Of a DNA stretch of 36,923 bases, positions 14,666 to 21,972 are shown in pieces. How positions within the stretch are numbered: the stretch's first letter is position 1; each line of letters starts with the position of its first letter. The stretch covers positions 1-36,923 of the forward strand of contig CALYAH010000140.1 in the NCBI GenBank assembly GCA_944393455.1, given 5' to 3'. The stretch is from an uncultured Clostridia bacterium (lineage in GTDB: Bacteria > Bacillota > Clostridia > TANB77 > CAG-508). The position numbers were made by a program, and so were the translations under genes. The notes beneath the pieces are model-generated. The model made no database searches and was not told the origin of the DNA. It worked only from the letters and a program-made list of their open reading frames with translations.

Positions 14666-15928
14666 TTATATTTCATTTTCTATATATAGTAATCTATTAT
14701 ATTTAGCAACTCTATCAGTTCTACATGGTGCACCTGTTTTTATTTGCCCTGCATTTACACCAACTGCTATATCTGCAATAGTCGTATCTTCTGTTTCTCC
14801 AGAGCGATGAGAAATTACAGTTTGATACCCTTTTGCTTTTGCCATTTGAATAGTATCTAAGGTTTCTGTTAAAGTTCCTATCTGATTTGGCTTTATTAAT
14901 ATTGCATTTGCAATATTTTTTTCAATTCCTCGTCTTAATCTTGATTTATTTGTTACAAATAAATCATCTCCTACCAATTGAACCTTATTTCCAAGTTTTT
15001 CTGTTAAAGTCTGCCAACTTTCCCAATCTTCTTCTGCTAAGCCGTCTTCAATTGAAAAAATAGGATAATTATTACACAATTCTATTAAATATTCTATCAT
15101 CTCATCTTTTGTTTTATATTGTTTCGTTTTCCAAAAATAATAACCTGTTTTGCCTATTTTTTGTGCCTCTTCATACATCTCTGTACTTGCTATATCTAAT
15201 GCTAACATGATATCTTTACCAGGTTCATATCCGGCTTTTTTTATTGATTCTACAATAACATCCAATGCTTGTTCTTCATTCTCTAAATTTGGTGCAAAAC
15301 CACCTTCATCTCCTACACCTACACTATATCCTTTCTCCTTCAAAACTTTTTTCAATGTATGATAAATTTCTACTCCTCTACGCAATCTTTCACTAAACGT
15401 AATATCCCCTATCGGCATTATCATAAATTCTTGTATACTAATATTATTATCTGAGTGTTTTCCTCCATTTAATATATTCATCATGGGAATTGGTAATTCT
15501 TTTCCATTAATTCCACCTATATATCGATGTAATTCCATTCCTAATGAATTTGCTGCTGCTTTTGCTACCGCTAATGAAACTCCTAAAATACTATTTGCTC
15601 CTAAATTAGATTTATTTGGTGTATCATCTAATTTAATCATTTCTTCATCCACTTTTCTTTGTTCATACACATTCATACCAATTAGTCTTTTAGCAATTTT
15701 TTTGTTTACATTCTCAACAGCCTTTTCTACACCTTTCCCTAAATATCTATTTTTATCTCCATCACGCAATTCTACTGCTTCAAAACTTCCAGTTGATGCC
15801 CCAGATGGGACAGATGCTACTCCTATAAATCCATCTTCTGTCATAACTTCTACTTGAACCGTTGGATTTCCTCTTGAGTCCAATATTTGTATTGCCTTTA
15901 TGTCCTCAATTTTTAAAAAATCTTTCAT
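14666..15928 (-). CDS. eno: Enolase (phosphopyruvate hydratase)
   Basis: Glycolytic enzyme converting 2-phosphoglycerate to phosphoenolpyruvate, Mg-dependent. The 420-aa length is typical. Visible are the N-terminal ILDSRGNPTVQVEV, the loop SVPSGASTGSFEAVELRDGD, GGKHSDNNISIQEFMIMP, GVGDEGGFAPNL, the metal ligands in ALDIASTE, IEDGLAEEDW and GDDLFVTN, and the signature LIKPNQIGTLTETL followed by SHRSGETEDTTIAD. TAAGGAGG lies upstream of the ATG. The gene stands alone between two terminators, not in a glycolytic operon. Confidence 0.98.
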   Translation of the reverse strand: MKDFLKIEDIKAIQILDSRGNPTVQVEVMTEDGFIGVASVPSGASTGSFEAVELRDGDKNRYLGKGVEKAVENVNKKIAKRLIGMNVYEQRKVDEEMIKLDDTPNKSNLGANSILGVSLAVAKAAANSLGMELHRYIGGINGKELPIPMMNILNGGKHSDNNISIQEFMIMPIGDITFSERLRRGVEIYHTLKKVLKEKGYSVGVGDEGGFAPNLENEEQALDVIVESIKKAGYEPGKDIMLALDIASTEMYEEAQKIGKTGYYFWKTKQYKTKDEMIEYLIELCNNYPIFSIEDGLAEEDWESWQTLTEKLGNKVQLVGDDLFVTNKSRLRRGIEKNIANAILIKPNQIGTLTETLDTIQMAKAKGYQTVISHRSGETEDTTIADIAVGVNAGQIKTGAPCRTDRVAKYNRLLYIENEI

Positions 15929-15994
15929 TTTTTCCTCCTTATTTTTCCATTTTATCTCATATTTATTTTACACATTTTTTAGTAGAATATACAT

Positions 15995-16045
15995 AAAAAA
16001 CGCAATAGCTTAATACTTAATTTGTACTACTGCTATTGCATTTTT
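15995..16045 (-). terminator. Terminator after recN
   Basis: 8-bp stem GCAATAGC/GCTATTGC (16032-16039 and 16002-16009) with about 22 bases of loop, followed on the minus strand by TTTTTT; the opposite strand also has a T-run. Confidence 0.75.
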
Positions 16046-16058
16046 TTCATTTATTAAA

Positions 16059-17691
16059 TTATGATGCTTTTTTATTTCGTAATTCTGTTGCATATTTTAT
16101 AGTTACTTCATTAACCTCTCCTGAAGAAATTCTAGCAATCTCTTTTATTACTTCATCTTCTTTTAATAATCTTATTTGTGTTCTAGTTCTTTCCTGATCA
16201 ATGTTTTTACTAATAAAATAATTATAATCTGCTATTGCTGCAATATTTGGTAAATGTGATATGCATAGGACTTGATGTTTTTTTGATATAGCATTTAATT
16301 TGTTTGCTACTGCATTTGCTGCTTTTCCACTAATTCCAGTATCAATTTCATCAAATATTAGTACTGGTATTGTGTCTGTATCTGCTAGAACTTTTTTTAT
16401 TCCTAACATTATTCTAGACATCTCTCCTCCTGATGCAATTTTTGATAATTCTTTTTCATCTTCTCCTACATTTGTTCTAATATAGAATGTTACTATATCC
16501 TTTCCTGTTTTAAAATATTCATTATCAATATAATCTACATGTATATTAATTTTTGCATTTTTCATTTCTAATTCTTCTAATTGTATATTGATATTTTCAC
16601 TTAATTTTTCCGCTTCTACTTTTCTTATTTTATGAATTTGTTCTGCTAGCAAATTCATTTGTTTTTCAATTTCTTGTTTTTTATTTTTTAATTCTATGTT
16701 ATATTCTTCTAAATTTACTATATGCTCTATTTCTTTTTCTATTTCTTCTTTATAAGTTAAAATTTCTTGTATGCTATTTCCATATTTTCTTTTTAAAGAA
16801 TATATTAAATCTAGTCTTTTTTCAATATAATTTCTTTCGTCCTCATCAAAATATGTATCTTCTTTATATCCACAAATATCTCTTGATATTTCTTGTAATT
16901 CATAATAAATACTTTTTAAATTACTAGATACTTTTTCATATTTTTCATCTATCATTTCTATTTTTTCTAAAGATCTAATAGCCATACTAAGACTGTCAAT
17001 TGAATTTTCTTCTATTAAACTATTTGCTTGTCCGTAAATTTTCTACTATTTTTTCTGAATTTAACATAACCTTTCTTTTTTCTTCTAGTTCTTCATCCTC
17101 TTTTAGTTTTAAATTTGCTTCTTCTATTTCATTTTTTTGATATTGTAATAAGTCTAATTGTCTTTGTTTTTGTTTATCATCTCCATAGTTTTCCTTTAAC
17201 TCTTGTTCTATTTGATTATGCTCTTTATATAAAACTTCATATTTTTCTTTTAATTTTTTTATTTTTTCTCCTATAAATCCATCTAAATATCCTAAATGCT
17301 GTTTATTATCTAACAAATTTTGATTATCATTTTGTCCATGGATTTCTATAAAATCCTTCATAAATTCTTTTAATTCACTTACTGTTACCATTCTTCCGTT
17401 TATTTTACACATATTTTTTCCGTTTAAATTAATTTCTCTTGAAACTATAATATTTCCGTCTTCGAATTCTCCAGTTTCAGGGCTACACATACATAACTCT
17501 ACAAAGGAATTATTTTCTCCTTTTCTTATCATATCTTTTGAAAATCTTCCTCCTGATATAATTTGCAACGAATCTATAATTAATGTTTTTCCAGCTCCTG
17601 TTTCTCCTGTTAAAACATTTAGTCCTTTATTTAAATCTATACTTAAATCTTCTATAATTCCTATGTTTTTTATATGTAATGTGGCTATCAT
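16059..17691 (-). pseudogene. recN: DNA repair protein RecN, interrupted by a frameshift
   Basis: SMC-like ATPase for double-strand-break repair. The N-terminal part starts at ATG 17691 (GGAGG seven bases upstream): IATLHIKNIGIIEDLSIDLN, Walker A GETGAGKT, EIHGQNDNQNLLD. It stops at about 17020. The C-terminal part resumes in another frame: coiled coil, ABC signature LSKIASGGEMSR, Walker B VLIFDEIDTGISG, ISHLPNIAAIAD. Continuity is restored by a one-base shift near 17036-17046, at an AAATTTT run: the downstream frame reads YGQANSLIEEN upstream of its first ATG, which fits the family. No other lesion is seen, so either a recent mutation or a base-calling error in the homopolymer is likely. Second gene after the PemK-like ORF. 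Confidence 0.85.
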
Positions 17692-17707
17692 TTTATACCT
17701 CCGATTT

Positions 17708-18208
17708 TTAACTTTCTTCATTCATATTTTCATAAAAACTCTTTTTATATTCTTCGATTTTAGCCAAATCGACCTCTCCTATTTTAAATAATATTTGTTC
17801 ATTTGATATTTTATATATTACATCTGTTTTTACAATACTATCCTTATGCAATCCATTTTTATTGTCTTTATGTATAAGTTTATTTGTTTTATATTTCATT
17901 TTCTTTAAATTCGATGATATTAGCATTCCAAAATTTTCAATAGGTACCGCTAAATTATTTTGTTCAATTATTACAAATAAATGATTTTGACCTTTACTAC
18001 CATTGTCATATCTATATTCATTCACAAAAACAATATCTCCTACTTCATATAAGAAATATTCTTCTTTTTCTTCTCCTACCTGTAGTATATTTTCAATTTT
18101 TCCTTTATGCCATTCTTCTTCTACTGGATATTCTTTAAAAGCTTCTTTTATATCTTTTATCTTTCCTTTTCTTTTTGCCAACTCTATAAAATCATTTATA
18201 TTTTTCAT
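17708..18208 (-). CDS. PemK/MazF-like protein with extra N-terminal region
   Basis: 166 aa. From about residue 50 the pattern fits the PemK/MazF endoribonuclease fold: YEVGDIVFVNEYRYDNGSKG, HLFVIIEQNN, MLISSNLKKMKYKTNKLI and LHKDSIVKTDVIYKI, then FKIGEVDLAKIEEYKKSF. The first 45 or so residues (INDFIELAKRKGKIKDIKEA, EEWHKGKIE) are additional and might act like a fused antitoxin or linker; this is inference. No separate small antitoxin gene precedes it. It lies 16 bases upstream of recN in the same operon, behind a consensus promoter. A toxin role is unproven; it may be a domesticated regulator. Confidence 0.6.
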   Translation of the reverse strand: MKNINDFIELAKRKGKIKDIKEAFKEYPVEEEWHKGKIENILQVGEEKEEYFLYEVGDIVFVNEYRYDNGSKGQNHLFVIIEQNNLAVPIENFGMLISSNLKKMKYKTNKLIHKDNKNGLHKDSIVKTDVIYKISNEQILFKIGEVDLAKIEEYKKSFYENMNEES

Positions 18209-18286
18209 ATAATCATCCCCTTTTTCTTTATAAGTAATATTTTATCATATAGTTTATTGATTTTCAATACAAAAATGTTTACACTA

Positions 18287-18353
18287 AAAAAATGTTCGCC
18301 TTTATTGTATCTTCAATTTTTAAAATTGTCAATACTTTTTGCGAACATTTTTT
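18287..18353 (-). promoter_or_regulatory. Promoter of the PemK-like/recN operon inside concentric palindromes
   Basis: On the minus strand TTGACA (18327-18332) and TACAAT (18304-18309) are 17 bases apart. The promoter is enclosed by a perfect 13-bp inverted repeat, AAAAAATGTTCGC/GCGAACATTTTTT (18287-18299 and 18341-18353), and the spacer holds a second palindrome CAATTTT-A-AAAATTG (18314-18328). Both share almost the same centre near 18320. GAAC/GTTC are LexA half-sites in Firmicutes and recN is a classical SOS gene, so repressor binding is plausible. The outer repeat plus T-run could also end hemW transcription. Confidence 0.65.
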
Positions 18354-18357
18354 CTTT

Positions 18358-19515
18358 TTATATAAATTGTTCCCACACTTGATTTGCGAAGTCTAATCCT
18401 TTGTTAGTAAGTCTTATTTTATCTCCATCTATTTCTATTAATTTTTCTTTTATTAAAATTTCTAATTCTTTTCTAAATAAAAAAATTGGATTTTCAATAA
18501 ATTTTTCTTTAAATTTCTTTATAGAAACTCCTTTTATTTTCCTTAATCCTAATAGCATATATTCTTTTTGCTTGTCCTCAATAGTCTGCTTTTCATGAAT
18601 TTTATAAATTGCTTTTTTATTATTTTGTATTTTTTTCATGTTTTCAATATATTGTTCTATTTTTTCTGTGTTAGAATATCTAACTCCATTAATATAAGAA
18701 TGTGCAGCTACGCCAAATCCAATATATTCTTTTTGATTCCAACAATTTAGATTATGTTTTGATTCTTTCCCTTTTTTCGAAAAATTAGAAATTTCATAAT
18801 GATTATATCCTTTAAGCTCCAAAAAATTTTTTACATACCAATACATTCTTCTTTCTTCATCTTCTTTTGGCAATTCTAATTTTCCTTCTTCTAATAGTTT
18901 TTTAATTAATGTTCCTTCTTCTATTATTAATGAATAGACACTTATATGACTTGGATTTAAGTTTACTATTTTTTCTAAACTTTCTTTTATATCTTGTATA
19001 TTTTGGTTTGGTAATCCAATCATTAAATCCACATTTATATTTTTTAATCCCGTTTCTTCTGCATTTTTGTATGTTTCTTCAAATTCTTTATATGTATGTA
19101 TTCTTCCTATTTGTTTTAATAATTTATCTTGAGTTGCTTGTAAGCCAATACTTAATCTGTTTATTCCTAATTTTTTGTAACCTTCTAATTTTTCTTTTGT
19201 TACTGTCCCTGGATTTACTTCTATTGTTATTTCTATCTTTTCCCACTTTAATTGATTATTTTTTAATTTATCTTTTAGTTTTATTAATATTTTTTCAATA
19301 CTCTTTGCTGACAAATAAGAAGGTGTTCCCCCTCCTAAATAAATTGTTGTTACACAATATTTTTCCAGATTATAACTATCTATTTCTTTTTCAATTGCTT
19401 TCACATATTCTTCTTCCTTATCTTCTATTCCTGAAAAAGAAATAAAGTCACAATAATAACATTTTTGTTTACAAAATGGTATATGAACATAAATCCCTAA
19501 TTCTTTTTTATTCAT
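18358..19515 (-). CDS. hemW: HemW-type radical SAM heme chaperone
   Basis: 385-aa radical SAM protein of the HemN/HemW family. The [4Fe-4S] motif CKQKCYYC (Cys15, 19, 22) is preceded by GIYVHIPFC; then YLGGGTPSYL, the EVNPGT strand, GINRLSIGLQ and NVDLMIGLPNQ, and a C-terminal HemW domain (YWYVKNFLELKGYNHYEISNF, CWNQKEYIGFGVAAHSY). True HemN has an N-terminal extension with extra residues that is absent, so heme trafficking (HemW) is more likely than coproporphyrinogen oxidase. The start overlaps the whiA stop by 8 bases, so the two are translationally coupled. Confidence 0.92.
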   Translation of the reverse strand: MNKKELGIYVHIPFCKQKCYYCDFISFSGIEDKEEEYVKAIEKEIDSYNLEKYCVTTIYLGGGTPSYLSAKSIEKILIKLKDKLKNNQLKWEKIEITIEVNPGTVTKEKLEGYKKLGINRLSIGLQATQDKLLKQIGRIHTYKEFEETYKNAEETGLKNINVDLMIGLPNQNIQDIKESLEKIVNLNPSHISVYSLIIEEGTLIKKLLEEGKLELPKEDEERRMYWYVKNFLELKGYNHYEISNFSKKGKESKHNLNCWNQKEYIGFGVAAHSYINGVRYSNTEKIEQYIENMKKIQNNKKAIYKIHEKQTIEDKQKEYMLLGLRKIKGVSIKKFKEKFIENPIFLFRKELEILIKEKLIEIDGDKIRLTNKGLDFANQVWEQFI

Positions 19516-20380
19516 TTGCTATCTCCATTATTTTTTTTAATCTATAATTTACTCCTGATTTTCCTACTGGCTGTTTTAGTAATTTTCCTAAATCTCCTAA
19601 TGACATATCCGGATTTTCTAATCTTAAATTTGCTATTTCTTTTAAATTATCATCTAATTTGTTAAATTTTCCTTTGTTTTGTAATTTTCTAATTGCTGAA
19701 ATTTGTTCAATAGATGCATTAATAGTTTTGTTTAAATTAGCTGTTTCGCAATTTACTAATCTATTTACTTTACCTCTCATTTCTTTTTTTATTCTGATAT
19801 CTTCAAATTTCATAACTGCTTTATTAGCACCTATTAATGCTAAAAATCTAGAAATTTCTTCTCCTTCTTTTATATAGGCAGAATATTTATTTTGTGTTAT
19901 CATTTTTTTCGTGTTAATTCCTAATTTTTGTAATATTTCAATTATATCATCAAGATTTTTTTCGTTATTAAATACTATTTCCAAATGATATTTATTTTCT
20001 GGATTATTTATTGAACCAGAACCTAAAAATACGCCTCTTACTATATCTCTAAAAAACTCTTCTTTATTTACTTTTTCTTTATCTAAAAAAATTTGATTGT
20101 TTTCATATTTTATCAATGAGGCTATATCTTTTGTTTTTACTGTTATAACAAATATTTTCCCAACAACTTCTATATTATGATTTATATCTAAATTTGTTAA
20201 TAATTTTGAAAATCTATTAATATTGTAATCACTTTCAGTTGAAAATTTGATATTTTTATTATCGACTATATCAATATTTCCAGAAATCAAATAACCTATT
20301 AATTCATTTTTTACGATTTCTTTATTTGCTAAATTACTTGTTTTATTTAATTCTTGTTTTATTTCTGATGAAAAAGACAT
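19508..20380 (-). CDS. whiA: DNA-binding protein WhiA
   Basis: 290-aa WhiA: N-terminal degenerate LAGLIDADG homing-endonuclease-like domain (SFSSEIKQELNK, GVFLGSGSINNPENKYHLEI) and C-terminal helix-turn-helix (NLRLENPDMSLGDLGKLLKQ, then PVGKSGVNYRLKKI). In Firmicutes it affects chromosome segregation and cell division; in actinobacteria sporulation. Usually found near rapZ and yvcK, here instead between prmC and hemW. AGGAG precedes the ATG. Confidence 0.94.
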   Translation of the reverse strand: MSFSSEIKQELNKTSNLANKEIVKNELIGYLISGNIDIVDNKNIKFSTESDYNINRFSKLLTNLDINHNIEVVGKIFVITVKTKDIASLIKYENNQIFLDKEKVNKEEFFRDIVRGVFLGSGSINNPENKYHLEIVFNNEKNLDDIIEILQKLGINTKKMITQNKYSAYIKEGEEISRFLALIGANKAVMKFEDIRIKKEMRGKVNRLVNCETANLNKTINASIEQISAIRKLQNKGKFNKLDDNLKEIANLRLENPDMSLGDLGKLLKQPVGKSGVNYRLKKIMEIANE

Positions 20381-20407
20381 TTATTGCTCCTTTCTTCTTA
20401 ATTTCTT

Positions 20408-21253
20408 TTATGATAGTTTTGTTATAATAACTCTATCATTTCCATATAAATCTTTTTTACAATACGTACCAATATATTTTTCTTCATTTTCAATTAATTC
20501 TATAACATCTATTTTTTGATCATATCCAATTTCTAAACATAAATATCCATTAAATTTAAGGTATTCATCAGATTGATGAATAATTTTTCTATAAAAATCC
20601 AAACCATCATAACCTCCATCTAAGGCAATCGTAGGTTCTTTTTGCACTTCTTTATCTAATTTTTTTATTAATTCTTTTTTTATATATGGTGGATTAGAAA
20701 CAATTATATCGTATTTTTCTTTTGCCATTTCATTAAATAAATTGGATTCTACAAATGTTATTTGATTTTCTACATTATTATTTTTTGCATTTAATTTAGC
20801 TATTCTTAATGCCTTTTGGCTTATATCTACTGCTGTAATATTACTCCCTTCAACATACTTTGCAAGCGATATCGCTATTGCCCCACTTCCTGTGCATAAA
20901 TCTAATATTTTTTTTGCATTTATTTTTTTTGCTATTTTTATAACTTCTTCTACTAAAGTTTCAGTATCAGGTCTTGGTATTAAGACATCTTCATTTACAT
21001 AGAAATTCATTTTCATAAATTCCTGCATGTGTGTTATATGTTGAAGTGGTACTCCGTTTGAAACTTTTTTGATTGCTTTAAAATAATCTACTTCTTGCCT
21101 TAAAGTTAGGGTATGATTATCATAAACTAATAAGTATTGCCTTGGTTTATTTAAAATGAATTGCATTAATAATCTAGCTTTTAGATTTGGTTCATCTATT
21201 CCATTATTTTTTAATGTTATCATTCCTTTTCTTATTGTTTCTCTTATTGTCAT
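20408..21253 (-). CDS. prmC: Peptide chain release factor N5-glutamine methyltransferase
   Basis: Methylates the Gln of the GGQ motif in release factors RF1/RF2. The 281-aa protein has an N-terminal helical bundle (about 1-75), the AdoMet-binding Rossmann core (KILDLCTGSGAIAISLAKYV near 115) and the NPPY substrate motif in IIVSNPPYIKKEL near 185. The start is the ATG at 21253 with AGAAGG seven bases upstream; a GTG two codons earlier overlaps that site. First gene of prmC-whiA-hemW. prfA, the common neighbour, is not here. Confidence 0.94.
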   Translation of the reverse strand: MTIRETIRKGMITLKNNGIDEPNLKARLLMQFILNKPRQYLLVYDNHTLTLRQEVDYFKAIKKVSNGVPLQHITHMQEFMKMNFYVNEDVLIPRPDTETLVEEVIKIAKKINAKKILDLCTGSGAIAISLAKYVEGSNITAVDISQKALRIAKLNAKNNNVENQITFVESNLFNEMAKEKYDIIVSNPPYIKKELIKKLDKEVQKEPTIALDGGYDGLDFYRKIIHQSDEYLKFNGYLCLEIGYDQKIDVIELIENEEKYIGTYCKKDLYGNDRVIITKLS

Positions 21254-21280
21254 AATCACACCTTCTCTCTATTTTTCTAT

Positions 21281-21309
21281 ATTTTATCACGTTATATTAT
21301 ATAAAACAA
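21281..21309 (-). promoter_or_regulatory. Promoter of prmC-whiA-hemW
   Basis: TTGTTT (21304-21309) and TAAAAT (21281-21286), 17-base spacer, with TG in the extended -10 position (TGATAAAAT) on the minus strand. Confidence 0.6.
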
Positions 21310-21370
21310 GTTGTTACTATTTAATGATTTTTATATTTAAGTTTTATGCTATCGACTAGTAGCGAAAAGT

Positions 21371-21419
21371 TTACTTTTTTAAAAAGTAATTTGATATTAT
21401 AGAGAATTTATGGTATAAT
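21371..21419 (+). promoter_or_regulatory. Strong promoter of the orphan 127-aa gene, with upstream palindrome
   Basis: TTGATA (21391-21396), 17 bases, TATAAT (21414-21419) with an extended -10 TGG. Directly upstream, 21371-21389, is a palindrome with 9-base arms TTACTTTTT/AAAAAGTAA around one base, placed where an operator or UP element would lie. Confidence 0.8.
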
Positions 21420-21423
21420 TATG

Positions 21424-21503
21424 TTAACGGTAAATACTGTTAAATTATTTTTTTTACAATCTCATATAGAGTACTCACGAAGTTAGTGATGAAAAATATG
21501 AGA
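21424..21503 (+). promoter_or_regulatory. Structured leader with attenuator-like hairpin
   Basis: Right after the transcription start is the hairpin TTAACGGT/ACTGTTAA (21424-21431 and 21436-21443, loop AAAT) followed by a run of eight T at 21448-21455, the form of an intrinsic terminator. A second hairpin follows: TCTCATAT/ATATGAGA (21460-21467 and 21496-21503), with an inner TCAC/GTGA stem. About 45 bases then lead to the GGAGG site. No known riboswitch class recognised. Confidence 0.5.
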
Positions 21504-21549
21504 TATTATGTAAAAATATTACACAAAAGAAAAATGGAGGAAAAAGAAA

Positions 21550-21933
21550 ATGTTACACAAAGTAGTTAATGCACATCAAGAATGGGAAATGGAACAGAAA
21601 GAGAAATTTAATGAGATTGTCAAAAAGGAACTTGAAAAAGAGTTTCAAAAAGTTTTCCAAGAGGAAAATGAATTAATAAAGAAAGGCAATAGTTTTTCTG
21701 GATATATAGTACCAGCTCCTCAAGGAGCTGGGAAGGATTTCAATATTAAAGGATTGGTCTACCTAGGTAGATATTCATCAGAAATGATGCAATACATCAT
21801 GATTTCATCATATCCTTTATATAAAGAAATCAAGTATATTCTGAACGAATATACTAAAAAAACTGGAAAAGCTTTAGCACTTTCTCCAGGAAAAAGCTTT
21901 CTGTTCTTTAAAAAAGAAGGAATCCATTTTTAG
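21550..21933 (+). CDS. Orphan 127-aa soluble protein
   Basis: Not recognised. The N-terminal half is a charged helix, likely coiled coil (QEWEMEQKEKFNEIVKKELE to residue ~45). The C-terminal half is a compact mixed domain (FSGYIVPAPQGAGKDFNIKG, LVYLGRYSSEMMQYIMISSY, TGKALALSPGKSFLFFKKEG). APQGAGKDF is not a Walker A motif, since it lacks the GKT/S ending. No signal peptide or membrane segment. GGAGG nine bases before the ATG, consensus promoter, long structured leader and dedicated terminator together indicate an expressed, regulated single-gene unit, opposite to both neighbours. Confidence 0.8.
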   Translation: MLHKVVNAHQEWEMEQKEKFNEIVKKELEKEFQKVFQEENELIKKGNSFSGYIVPAPQGAGKDFNIKGLVYLGRYSSEMMQYIMISSYPLYKEIKYILNEYTKKTGKALALSPGKSFLFFKKEGIHF

Positions 21934-21950
21934 GATTCCTTCTTTCTTTT
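21914..21950 (+). terminator. Terminator overlapping the end of the orphan gene
   Basis: Perfect 12-bp stem AAGAAGGAATCC/GGATTCCTTCTT (21914-21925 and 21933-21944), 7-base loop, then T-rich sequence. The stop codon (21931-21933) falls at the loop, so the stem's left arm is coding. It may also serve ftsH on the other strand. Confidence 0.85.
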
Positions 21951-21972
21951 ATTTTTCAATTAACAAGATAAT

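Noticed and set aside
17020..17050. Programmed -1 frameshift in recN, since AAATTTA fits the X-XXY-YYZ heptamer
   Set aside because: The downstream part of RecN lies in the +1 (or -2) frame, while slippage on this heptamer would give -1 and reach a stop soon after.
18909..19445. Long Leu/Phe-rich plus-strand frame
   Set aside because: Antisense of hemW; its composition only reflects the AT-rich complement and no start signals are present.
21715..21745. Walker A motif APQGAGKDF in the orphan protein
   Set aside because: Lacks the GKT/GKS ending and a following P-loop strand-helix pattern.
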